The notes beneath the pieces are model-generated. The model was not told the DNA's origin, did not search any database, and worked only from the letters and a program-made list of their open reading frames with translations. Shown here piece by piece: positions 43,954-50,964 of a stretch of DNA of 64,000 nt. Each line of letters starts with the position of its first letter. Position 1 is the stretch's first letter. The translations under genes and the position numbers were made by a program. Origin of the DNA: Paenibacillus caseinilyticus (lineage in GTDB: Bacteria > Bacillota > Bacilli > Paenibacillales > NBRC-103111); assembly GCF_027533645.1 (NCBI RefSeq), contig NZ_JAQAGY010000007.1:124001-188000 (forward strand), in the 5' to 3' direction.

Positions 43954-44466
43954 GTGAGCAGATACATAATCGGCATCGTACTGATCCTCTTGGGAGCAGG
44001 CTTATTCCTGAACCAAGGGCAGCATATCGGTGTCGGCACCATTTTCGAATATTACTGGGCGAGCATATTCATACTGCCGCTGGGCTTATTTTTCCACTGG
44101 CTGTACTTTTCCATGACGGCGCCCCGCGCTCCAGGGCTTTTGATTCCCGGAGGGATCCTGGTCACCGTAGCGATCGTGTGCCAGATCTCCATGCTCTTCG
44201 ACGCTTGGGGTTCGATGTGGCCGGGCTTCGTGCTTGCGCCCGCCGTCGGCCTCTATGAATTTTATCTCTACGGCAGCCGCAGCCGTCACCTGCTCATTCC
44301 CATTACGATCCTGACCGTGATCTCACTGTTGTTCTTCACCGTATTCACGCTAGGGACGCTCCTAAACCAGCTGAGCGGCCGCGGACCATTCGTAGCGATC
44401 GCCCTGATCGTCATCGGAGGCTACGCTTTGCTCGGCGGTGCCAAGAAGAAGGACTATTTGAAGTAA
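43954..44466 (+). CDS. Small membrane protein (LiaI/LiaF-TM-like)
   Basis: 170 residues from a GTG at 43954 with GGAGG 9 bases upstream. Four to five hydrophobic helices: YIIGIVLILLGAGLFLNQ, IFILPLGLFFHWLYFSM, LLIPGGILVTVAIVCQISML, LLIPITILTVISLLFFTVFTL and FVAIALIVIGGYALLGG. The repeating ILLGAGLFLNQ pattern is that of the LiaF/DUF5668 transmembrane region, associated with envelope-stress sensing; here no Lia genes are adjacent. Divergent from phoD. Confidence 0.65.
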   Translation: MSRYIIGIVLILLGAGLFLNQGQHIGVGTIFEYYWASIFILPLGLFFHWLYFSMTAPRAPGLLIPGGILVTVAIVCQISMLFDAWGSMWPGFVLAPAVGLYEFYLYGSRSRHLLIPITILTVISLLFFTVFTLGTLLNQLSGRGPFVAIALIVIGGYALLGGAKKKDYLK

Positions 44467-44551
44467 CATGGCTGATCTGCCGCACAGCCCTCTGGCGATC
44501 CAGGGGGCTAATCGGCGTCTCGGGGAGCTCCGGCCGCAGCCGCACGACCAA

Positions 44552-44598
44552 GATAAGATTACAGGATTGAGAGCCCTGGCGAGATATACTTAGACATC
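44552..44598. repeat. Dispersed repeat, partial copy C
   Basis: AGATAAGATTACAGGATTGA followed by GAGCCCTGGCGAGATATACT and ending GACATC; it corresponds to the 3' half of copies A and B with two small indels. It ends exactly at the T run of the YebC terminator. Confidence 0.75.
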
Positions 44599-44631
44599 AA
44601 AAAAGCCTGCCGGGATCTCTCCCAAGCAGGC
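44599..44631 (-). terminator. Terminator of the YebC-family gene
   Basis: GCCTGC (stem 44605-44610 and 44626-44631) with a ~15-base loop, then TTTTTT on the minus strand, 25 bases after the stop. Confidence 0.8.
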
Positions 44632-44655
44632 TCCTATTCGCTCCGCAAACTCCGC

Positions 44656-45375
44656 TTACTCCCCGGAATCCACGTTGTGATACACTTGCTGCACATCCTC
44701 CAGGTCTTCGAGCACATCGATCATTTTGTCGAACTGCGCCTGGGCGTCTTCCGGAAGGGTCAAATCGTTCTGGGCGAGCATGGTAAGCTCCGCTACCGTA
44801 AACTCGGTCACCCCGGCATTCTTGAACGCCTCCTGCACGGCATGGAACTGCTCCGGCGCCGCATAGACGATGACGGCGTCCTCTTCCTCGAGGATATCGC
44901 GGACGTCCACTTCCGCTTCTACCAGAATCTCGAACACCTCATCGGCCGTCTTGTCCGCCACGCCGATAACCGCCGTCGCATCGAACATGTAGGCTACGGA
45001 ACCGCTCACGCCGAGGCTTCCGCCGTTCTTGGTGAAGGCGGCACGCACTTCCGAAGCCGTCCGGTTCACGTTATTGGTCAGCGCATCGACGATCACCATC
45101 GAGCCGTTGGGACCGAAGCCCTCGTAGCGGAGCTCGTCATAGTTCTCTTCCCCGCCGCCTTTGGCCTTCTCGATCGCACGGTCAATGATCGCTTTGGGAA
45201 CATTGTACGTTTTGGCGCGTTCGAGGACGACCTTCAGCGCACGGTTCGATTCGGGATCCGGCTCGCCCTGTCTTGCCACGACGTAGATCTCACGGCCGAA
45301 CCTGGCGTATATACGGCTTGTGCTGGCATCCTTGGATGCTTTTTTCTCTTTAATATTGTTCCATTTACGGCCCAT
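44656..45375 (-). CDS. YebC/PmpR-family protein (YeeI/YeeN type)
   Basis: 239 residues from [17 protein letters not shown] at 45375, with CGGAG close upstream. This N-terminal form marks the YeeN/YeeI branch of YebC proteins. Key features: [81 protein letters not shown] and [15 protein letters not shown]. The family has been described both as transcription regulator and, more recently, as a ribosome-associated factor that helps translate proline-rich stretches. Cytosolic. Confidence 0.92.
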   Translation of the reverse strand: MGRKWNNIKEKKASKDASTSRIYARFGREIYVVARQGEPDPESNRALKVVLERAKTYNVPKAIIDRAIEKAKGGGEENYDELRYEGFGPNGSMVIVDALTNNVNRTASEVRAAFTKNGGSLGVSGSVAYMFDATAVIGVADKTADEVFEILVEAEVDVRDILEEEDAVIVYAAPEQFHAVQEAFKNAGVTEFTVAELTMLAQNDLTLPEDAQAQFDKMIDVLEDLEDVQQVYHNVDSGE

Positions 45376-45435
45376 ATGTCTCCGCTCTCTTTCAATAATG
45401 AATTTACACGAACATGCTGTATGATTCCCTTGTCC

Positions 45436-45464
45436 ATTATAGCTCTTTGAGAACGCTTGAACAA
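45436..45464 (-). promoter_or_regulatory. Promoter of the YebC-family gene
   Basis: TTGTTC (45464-45459), a 17-base spacer and a perfect TATAAT (45441-45436) on the minus strand, about 60 bases upstream of the start codon. The end of the IS110 remnant lies only 3 bases upstream of the -35 box. Confidence 0.7.
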
Positions 45465-45466
45465 GT

Positions 45467-45690
45467 TCAGGAGGCACCCGCAAGATGACGACTGGAAAGG
45501 ACGATTCCCCGGAAGTTGGTGGCTTGTGCGACATGAGTTTCCTTGGCCATATCAATTCCTACAACGAGGTGAGAGGTAGTAATTCGTTCAATCCGTTGAT
45601 TTTGTGCGTCAGAATGCTTACACTTCATAGTAAGGAGCGCCTCCTTGATGGTGTATTGGACAAAACCATCATACCGAGGCGCTCCTTTTT
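45467..45690 (-). mobile_element. IS110-family insertion sequence remnant
   Basis: The frame from the ATG at 45628 reads MKCKHSDAQNQRIERITTSH, then [20 protein letters not shown] and [10 protein letters not shown] before leaving homology and stopping at 45467. This is the N-terminus of an IS110 transposase; the Asp of GID is the first of the DEDD site. About 50 of ~400 residues remain. Upstream lies part of the noncoding end, with a strong hairpin: AAGGAGCGCCTC (45632-45643) against GAGGCGCTCCTT (45676-45687). In IS110 elements a noncoding end specifies a bridge RNA; whether this scrap retains any is unknown. Confidence 0.7.
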
Positions 45691-45700
45691 TAGCCAAGTT

Positions 45701-46873
45701 TTATTTGAATTTTAGAGTCATCAAAAAAGCAACAAACAGAATACTACAGCCTGTTACGAATGGAGCGAACATATTGGCATCAAATAAGAACCCGGCTACA
45801 ATGGGACCTAAAATATTGCCGACACTCATATACGCATTATTCATACCAGCTACATATCCTTGTTCACTTCCTGCCATCTTCGATAATTGTGTATTTAAAG
45901 CTGGACGAAGAATAGCAGTAGCAAAGAAAATACCGGAGGTTACCAAAATTATACCCCAAAAACTTTTCACAAATAGAAAGACAACATAAGCAAACGAGGT
46001 CGTAAAAAGAGAGATTTTTATCACCTTTTTTTCACCAAACATCTTAATTGCTTTTGCAACGATGAATGCCTGCATTGCAACTCCAATAACAGCGCCTGTT
46101 GTCAGAATCATAGCAATGTTTTGCGGTGAAAATTGAAAACGTTTCGTTACATACAAACCAAGAACAGATTCAAAATTAGCAAGTCCAAAGGTCATCACAA
46201 GAATCAGAACAAAGAACATGGCATACTTCGATTTCAAAGATTTCGCGTACTGTTTAAGAAACGATTCTTTCTGAGTAACCTTGGCCCTCGCTGCTTTCAT
46301 TTGTTCTTTCGATAGACTTTCAGGCAAACAGACTATTGAAAAAACTACTCCAATAATAGCCGCGCCTGTCGCTACCCAAAGCGGCACTCTCGTTCCATAC
46401 CCTGCAAGAATACCTCCAAGTCCAGGTCCGATAACAAATCCGAATGACATTGCTGCGCCTAACAGACTATTTCCCTTAGCACGCTCCTCGGTCGTTGTAA
46501 TATCAGCTACATATGCCATCATTGGGGGGACTATTAAAGCTGCAGCTACTCCCTCCAGCAGCCTGGAGGCGTACAGCATCCACAACACGTATCCAATAGC
46601 AAATATTAATTTAGCTACAGCAAAGACAATGATGCCTGTAACGATGAATACTTTCCTCCCAAATCGATCAGACTGTCGCCCAGTTATTGGAGAAAGGAGG
46701 AACTGTGTAATTCCATAGGCTCCTACTAATAATCCAATCGACTGTCCGCTTGCTCCAAATTCAATGATGAGTTGCGGCAGGATAGGGGTAATTAACCCAA
46801 CCCCCACCATAACAATGAATATGTTGATCATTAGAATCGTAAGCACGATTCTATTATTAGTAATTTTAAACAT
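45701..46873 (-). CDS. MFS drug-efflux transporter (NorA/Bmr-like)
   Basis: 390 residues, 12 predicted helices, AGGAGG before the ATG. DHA1-type signatures: FIVMVGVGLITPILPQLIIEFGAS, loop 2-3 GRQSDRFGRKVFIVTG, motif C region GFVIGPGLGGILAGYG and second-half SGIFFATAILRPALNTQLSKMAG. Such pumps export drugs with proton antiport. The gene is clearly AT-rich (Lys/Ile/Asn-rich, A/T third positions) against a GC-rich background, and sits beside an IS110 fragment, so it was probably acquired horizontally. A leader peptide and attenuator-like hairpins precede it, suggesting antibiotic-induced expression. The exact substrate is unknown. Confidence 0.88.
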   Translation of the reverse strand: MFKITNNRIVLTILMINIFIVMVGVGLITPILPQLIIEFGASGQSIGLLVGAYGITQFLLSPITGRQSDRFGRKVFIVTGIIVFAVAKLIFAIGYVLWMLYASRLLEGVAAALIVPPMMAYVADITTTEERAKGNSLLGAAMSFGFVIGPGLGGILAGYGTRVPLWVATGAAIIGVVFSIVCLPESLSKEQMKAARAKVTQKESFLKQYAKSLKSKYAMFFVLILVMTFGLANFESVLGLYVTKRFQFSPQNIAMILTTGAVIGVAMQAFIVAKAIKMFGEKKVIKISLFTTSFAYVVFLFVKSFWGIILVTSGIFFATAILRPALNTQLSKMAGSEQGYVAGMNNAYMSVGNILGPIVAGFLFDANMFAPFVTGCSILFVAFLMTLKFK

Positions 46874-46944
46874 ACAGAGCCCTCCTATGGTTGAGTAATG
46901 ATTTGAAGAACATCACACGCATTCCTGTATTGCTCTTTCTTACA

Positions 46945-47030
46945 ATAAAAAAAGCCTCCTTATCCAATAGTTACTGGATAGGAAGCATGCATACGAACAA
47001 AAAGATACACTGCTTCCTTCCAAGGAAGCA
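46945..47030 (-). promoter_or_regulatory. Transcription attenuator upstream of MFS efflux gene
   Basis: Three mutually exclusive hairpins are visible on the minus strand. First, TGCTTCCTT-GG-AAGGAAGCA (47030-47011). Second, an antiterminator pairing of AGGAAGCA (47018-47011) with TGCTTCCT (46987-46980). Third, a terminator of GCTTCCTATCCA against TGGATAAGGAGGC (46986-46954, one imperfect pair) followed by TTTTTTTATT (to 46945). Ribosomes translating or stalling on the leader peptide would decide between the second and third. Confidence 0.65.
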
Positions 47031-47039
47031 ATATCTCAT
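46971..47039 (-). CDS. Leader peptide of the MFS attenuator
   Basis: A 22-codon frame, ATG at 47039 to TAA at 46971, starts MRYCFLGRKQ and ends FVCMLPIQ. It spans the first hairpin and its stop codon lies in the terminator loop, the classical arrangement for ribosome-mediated attenuation. A clear Shine-Dalgarno site is not seen, so translation efficiency is uncertain. From memory, leader peptides upstream of Tn916-type tetracycline-resistance genes look similar; this has not been verified. Confidence 0.5.
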   Translation of the reverse strand: MRYCFLGRKQCIFLFVCMLPIQ

Positions 47040-47060
47040 CGTTAATATGAAAAAGCCCAC

Positions 47061-47120
47061 ACTAATCCTATCCAGAAATTCGTAAGATTACGAAATTTTC
47101 TTTTGCGGAGTAGGATTAGT
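47061..47120. repeat. Nested inverted repeat upstream of the efflux leader
   Basis: ACTAATCCTA (47061-47070) pairs with TAGGATTAGT (47111-47120); nested inside, TTCGTAA-GA-TTACGAA (47079-47094). It could be a terminator of older transcription, a regulator site or a boundary mark of the acquired AT-rich segment. Confidence 0.5.
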
Positions 47121-47232
47121 AGATCATTGGCTCGGGGTCACCCTTTCGATACTTATTAATTATTAGGATATCATCCACGCTAAAATATTGTATACGGCGT
47201 ATTTTATTATAAGAAAACTGTCCGTGTTCTAA

Positions 47233-47418
47233 TCGGGTAAGATAGCGGTAGCCGGGGATCGCGATAATGTGGAAGACAAGCGATATCTGGTGCTCACTCC
47301 GGGAGGTTATAGGGTAATAGAGCTGGCCGAACAGCACATGGGTCTTGAATATGCCCGGGGATCAGAGGTTAAGGTACAAAATCCGTGTACAGCTTACAGC
47401 TGCCGAAGCCCTGAATGA
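47233..47418 (+). pseudogene. Possible MarR-like C-terminal fragment
   Basis: An open frame directly after a TAA reads GDRDNVEDKRYLVLTPGGYRVIELAEQHMGLEY before stopping at 47416-47418. The GDRDNVEDKR..LTPGGY part resembles the wing and following helix of MarR-family regulators (typically DRxDxRxxxVxLTxxG). No start or upstream helix-turn-helix is present in any frame. It is read as a leftover of a regulator gene at the edge of the AT-rich island. Weak. Confidence 0.3.
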
Positions 47419-47428
47419 ACCTCCGGCT

Positions 47429-48280
47429 TCATGGAGCGCTTACGGCCATCGGATCCCTGCCGCCGAGACGGCCGGTCTCAAAGCCCTCGTAGAACGATTG
47501 CTTCCGCTGCTCGGATGTCCCGTGTGTGAAGCTCTCCGGCACGACATAACCCTGCGATTTTTTCTGGATGCTGTCATCCCCCACCGCACTCGCCGCGGTT
47601 AACGCCTCTTCGAGATCCCCCTCTTCAAGCAGCTGCTGCCCCTTGGCATGATGGGCCCACACGCCCGCCAGGTAGTCGGCCTGCAGCTCGAAGCGGACCA
47701 GGTACTGGTTGAATTGGGCTTCGCTGAGCTGCTCCCGCAGCGGCATCACCTTGTTCGTCGTCCCAAGAAGCGTCTGCACATGATGTCCCACTTCGTGTGC
47801 GATAACATAGGCCATGGCGAAGTCCCCCGGGGCCTGGAATTTCTGCTGCAGCTCATCGTAGAAGCTCAGGTCGATATACAGCTTCTGGTCGCCCGGACAG
47901 TAGAACGGCCCGGCCGAAGCCCCCGACACCCCGCAGGCGGACTGGACGCTCCCGGAATAGAGGACAAGCGTAGGCTTCTTATATTCGAGCCCTTGCTCCC
48001 GGAACACCTCCGTCCATACGTCCTCCGTGTCTGCCAGGACCACCGACACGAATTCGGAGAGTTCCTTATCCTGCGCGGATTCCTGGTAAGCGGCGTTCGA
48101 GCCGGATCCGGTGATCGCGCCCAAGATATCCGCCGGGCCTCCCCCGCCAAGCAGCGTTACGATGACGATAAGGATAATCCCGCCGATGCCGCCGCCGACA
48201 AGCTTCCCGCCGCCTAGTCCCCCGCCCGTTCCCCGGCGGTCTTCGATGTTGCCGCTGCCCCGTCTGCCCTTCCACTGCAT
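47429..48280 (-). CDS. ypfJ: Neutral zinc metallopeptidase, YpfJ/KPN_02809 family
   Basis: 283 residues. The N-terminus MQWKGRRGSGNIEDRRG is the family hallmark, followed by a Gly-rich segment and one membrane helix (GGIGGIILIVIVTLLGG), so the catalytic part faces outside. The zinc motif AYVIAHEVGHHVQ (HExxH) is intact, with a downstream Glu in FELQADYLAGVWAHH as the third ligand. Also typical is YCPGDQKLYIDLSFYDEL. Substrates of this conserved family are unknown. Transcribed alone, separated from the efflux island by the MarR-like fragment. Confidence 0.92.
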   Translation of the reverse strand: MQWKGRRGSGNIEDRRGTGGGLGGGKLVGGGIGGIILIVIVTLLGGGGPADILGAITGSGSNAAYQESAQDKELSEFVSVVLADTEDVWTEVFREQGLEYKKPTLVLYSGSVQSACGVSGASAGPFYCPGDQKLYIDLSFYDELQQKFQAPGDFAMAYVIAHEVGHHVQTLLGTTNKVMPLREQLSEAQFNQYLVRFELQADYLAGVWAHHAKGQQLLEEGDLEEALTAASAVGDDSIQKKSQGYVVPESFTHGTSEQRKQSFYEGFETGRLGGRDPMAVSAP

Positions 48281-48570
48281 GCTGTTTCCTCCCCGTTCTA
48301 TGTATTTTGATGTTCACAGGTTGTCCGTGTTAGGAGTGTTTACCCCGAATGGGTGCCCGTTGACACCGGGAAGGACTTGGAAGAGGGCGATTCCTCTTCT
48401 CTATGGCCTGGGATCATACTCACGAAGACAGCGGCAGCGAGTAATCGTACCACACCCCAACAACCGTCCACCGGCAAACCGGAAAACAGCGCTTAGCCCT
48501 CGGGCCGCTATGATTCTTAGGACACCTCCCGTGGGTTCACGGAGCTCTTCGTGATCCTGTGGCTGACCTC

Positions 48571-48714
48571 ATGAGCTCGATCGCCCAGTTCGTCGCCTGG
48601 TACTATGTTCTCGGGCACAGCGATCCGGGTATGGCCAATGCGTATCTGTTCCTGATCCCGCTCTTCGGCGTGCTCTCCGGGCGGCTGATTCTGGGCGAAT
48701 CGCTGCACTGGTAG
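48571..48714 (+). pseudogene. EamA/DMT transporter C-terminal fragment
   Basis: 47 codons reading AQFVAWYYVLGHSDPGMANA and then YLFLIPLFGVLSGRLILGES, which is the ninth-tenth helix region of EamA-type drug/metabolite exporters. Upstream in this frame there is only noncoding-looking sequence (48281-48570), so about 250 residues are missing. The stop overlaps the start of a strong hairpin. No product expected. Confidence 0.6.
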
Positions 48715-48715
48715 T

Positions 48716-48760
48716 ATGGCAAAGAAGAGCGATCCGTAGTGGATAGCCCTTCTTTGCCAT
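48716..48760. terminator. Hairpin terminator between EamA fragment and thioesterase
   Basis: ATGGCAAAGAAG (48716-48727) and CTTCTTTGCCAT (48749-48760) form a perfect 12-bp stem, extended by ATCC/GGAT inside. There is no T run, but its position between convergent genes fits a terminator. Confidence 0.5.
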
Positions 48761-48856
48761 GGCGTTATGCAGTTCTGTACGCATCCCAGTTCCCCAGCCA
48801 GCCTGTTCACTTTCGCTGCCTTGCACGGAGCTAATGCTAATGCTTCTGTCATGCGC

Positions 48857-49480
48857 CTACCATTCCGCTTCCCAAGCGCTTTCGAATTCTTTGTTGAAGG
48901 ACCGCCGCGGCGCCGGGATTTTCTTCGATGCCTTGAATGTGTACTCCGTACCCATGAAGTCCGCAAAATGCTTGCTCTCCTGCCGGCGGACTTTACGCGC
49001 TTCTTTGCGCTCAGGTGCGGTATTGTAAAGCAGCTGTTCTTCGTCGGTTTCGGCAAGCACCGCCGGCACTTCTGCCGGCTTGTTGTCTTCGCCCAGTGCC
49101 ACGAACGTCAGGAACGAAGTGGCGCAAGTCTTGCGCTTGCCTGTCAGCAGATCTTCCGTTACGACACGGACGAACACTTCCATCGACGTCTTGTGGGACC
49201 ACGTGACGAAGGCGGACAAGCTGACCGCATCCCCTTTCTTCACGGGATGCAGGAAGTCCACGGAATCCGTGGAGGCTGTCACGACGGGACGGCGGGCATG
49301 GCGGGTAGCCGCAATCGTTGCGACGTCGTCGATATAAGCCATCAGCTTGCCGCCGAAGATCGTACCGTGATGATTCGTATCGGGCGGAAGAACGATAGAG
49401 TCTTTTATGGTAAGGGACGCCGAGGCGGCCTGGGCGGGCAGTGTGGAGAATGGAAGAAGAGTATCCTTGATGTTGTTCAC
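48857..49480 (-). CDS. Acyl-CoA thioesterase (hotdog fold, YkhA-like)
   Basis: 207 residues. Acyl-CoA hydrolases of this group form hotdog-fold hexamers and cleave long-chain acyl-CoA in the cytosol. Motifs: LPPDTNHHGTIFGGKLMAYIDDVATIAATRHA, where the NHHGTIFGG segment with the later Asp is the active-site signature, then VDFLHPVKKGDAVSLSAFVTWSHKTSMEVFVRV. The C-terminal ~60 residues are charged and basic (ERKEARKVRRQESKH), longer than in E. coli YciA and typical of Bacillus homologues. Divergent from the LysR gene. Confidence 0.92.
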   Translation of the reverse strand: MNNIKDTLLPFSTLPAQAASASLTIKDSIVLPPDTNHHGTIFGGKLMAYIDDVATIAATRHARRPVVTASTDSVDFLHPVKKGDAVSLSAFVTWSHKTSMEVFVRVVTEDLLTGKRKTCATSFLTFVALGEDNKPAEVPAVLAETDEEQLLYNTAPERKEARKVRRQESKHFADFMGTEYTFKASKKIPAPRRSFNKEFESAWEAEW

Positions 49481-49629
49481 TTGGAAGCACCTATTTTCTG
49501 TTTGTTTTTTGAACAGAGCCTAGTTTACTCCTCCATGGAGTATAGGTAAAATACATATAACGAATAGTTTACATTCCTTTTCACTATACTTCAGGCGAAC
49601 AGCCGAACGTACCCATGAGAGGAGCACCC

Positions 49630-50535
49630 ATGATCGATCTAAGGCATTTGACCTACTTTGTGGCCGTGGCTGAAGAGGGCAGCTTCACCCAGGCCGCCCG
49701 CCGGCTCCATATCACCCAGCCGTCCTTGTCCAAGATGGTGCGGCTGCTCGAGGAAGATCTCGGCGCCCAGCTCATCGACCGCTCGGCCAAACAGATCCAG
49801 CTGACCGATGCGGGGCTGCGCATCCTGCAGTCAGCTAAGGGGATTCTGCAATCGGTCGAAAGCATGGCAAGCGAGCTGGAGGAAGTCGTCTCCTTGAAGA
49901 AAGGAACGCTGCGCCTCGGCATCCCTCCGATGATCGGGGGGTATTTTTTGCCTTCCATCATTGAAAGCTTTCTTACGGAATACGGGCAGATCCGCCTGCA
50001 GGTGATGGAACAGGGAGGCAAAAGCCTCGAACAGGATGTGCTCCAAGGCGAACTGGATTTCAGTATGGTCATTCTTCCCGTGAAGGACGAAGACAAATTC
50101 CACATCCTGCCCTGTATCAATCAGGATCTATATCTGGTCGTCCATGCGCAGCACCGCCTGGCCGCCAGAGATGCCGTCCGGCTTAGGGATCTGGAGCAGG
50201 AGGGCTTCATCCTGTTCCGCGAAGACTTCACCCTGCACCACCTGATCAAGGAGCAGTGCAGAACGGCGGGCTTCGAGCCGCGGGTCGTCTTCGAGAGCTC
50301 CCAGTGGGATTTCATGACTGAGATGGTCGCCGCCAAATACGGGATCACGCTCCTGCCCGAGGGCGTCTGCCGCGGGCTCGATCCACGCAGGTTCGCGTCC
50401 ATTCCGGTAGTACACCCATCAATCCCTTGGCAGCTGTCCATGATCTGGCGGAAGGACAAATATATCTCGTTCGCCGCGCAGGAATGGATCCGCTTCGTGG
50501 AAGCCGGGCTGCAGGTGAGTCCAAGCGGGAAATAA
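49630..50535 (+). CDS. LysR-family transcriptional regulator (CidR/CynR-like)
   Basis: 301 residues from the ATG at 49630, because GAGAGGAG lies 5 bases upstream; an ATG at 49615 is less likely. N-terminal winged HTH: LRHLTYFVAVAEEGSFTQAARRLHITQPSLSKMVRLLEEDLGAQLIDR. The C-terminal effector domain is of the type 2 periplasmic-binding fold (LRLGIPPMIGGYFLPSIIESF; LDFSMVILPVKDEDKF). The upstream 150 bases with ACTCC-N5-GGAGT (around 49529) could be its site. LysR genes often control the divergent gene, here the thioesterase (inference). Confidence 0.9.
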   Translation: MIDLRHLTYFVAVAEEGSFTQAARRLHITQPSLSKMVRLLEEDLGAQLIDRSAKQIQLTDAGLRILQSAKGILQSVESMASELEEVVSLKKGTLRLGIPPMIGGYFLPSIIESFLTEYGQIRLQVMEQGGKSLEQDVLQGELDFSMVILPVKDEDKFHILPCINQDLYLVVHAQHRLAARDAVRLRDLEQEGFILFREDFTLHHLIKEQCRTAGFEPRVVFESSQWDFMTEMVAAKYGITLLPEGVCRGLDPRRFASIPVVHPSIPWQLSMIWRKDKYISFAAQEWIRFVEAGLQVSPSGK

Positions 50536-50767
50536 GTCGCGTTCCTGGAACCCGTTCCAGCAGAACGTTTTCTTTATAATGGAACCCGGCGCGCAGTCTC
50601 TCCCCCAGCCTTTTTCTACAGCCACTCTACTCAGCCTCTCTCCTGCGGCAGCCACCCCGGCCCATCTTCCCGTGAATATAGTCTTTCCAACTCAGGAGGA
50701 GCGATGAATGAATTTCCTTCCATCTCCACGCTACACGCCCATGCAACGCAACACGGCTGGGATGCAA

Positions 50768-50864
50768 GATAAACGGCTTCGCCGTTCTTTCAGGACGATG
50801 CGCGCTTATGAGATATATAAGATTACAGGATCGAGCCCCGGCGAGATATAAATTCTTATTTATC
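50768..50864. repeat. Dispersed repeat, long copy B
   Basis: Starts GATAAACGGCTTCGCCGT and ends AAATTCTTATTTATC, so GATAAA and TTTATC form short terminal inverted repeats. Contains AAGATTACAGGATCGAGCCC and GGCGAGATATAAATTC shared with copies A, C and D. It lies just past the NRPS terminator. The remainder of 50536-50767 shows no gene, except a 22- or ~54-codon frame after AGGAGG at ~50700 that runs into the repeat. Confidence 0.8.
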
Positions 50865-50886
50865 AAGAAATTTTTCAAGAAAGACG

Positions 50887-50910
50887 AAGGGCTGCCTCGC
50901 GGCAGCCCTT
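50887..50910 (-). terminator. Terminator of the NRPS gene
   Basis: AAGGGCTGCC-GCGA-GGCAGCCCTT on the minus strand, 55 bases past the NRPS stop, followed by an interrupted T-rich tract (CGTCTTTCTT). Confidence 0.65.
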
Positions 50911-50964
50911 TGCTCCTTACTCTATTTGACATGACAGGACGCCCGGCGCGGATGACGCGATTGT

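Noticed and set aside
47116..47337. A 73-codon minus-strand frame with GTG start
   Set aside because: Lies opposite a better MarR-like fragment, has no good ribosome site and no recognised family.
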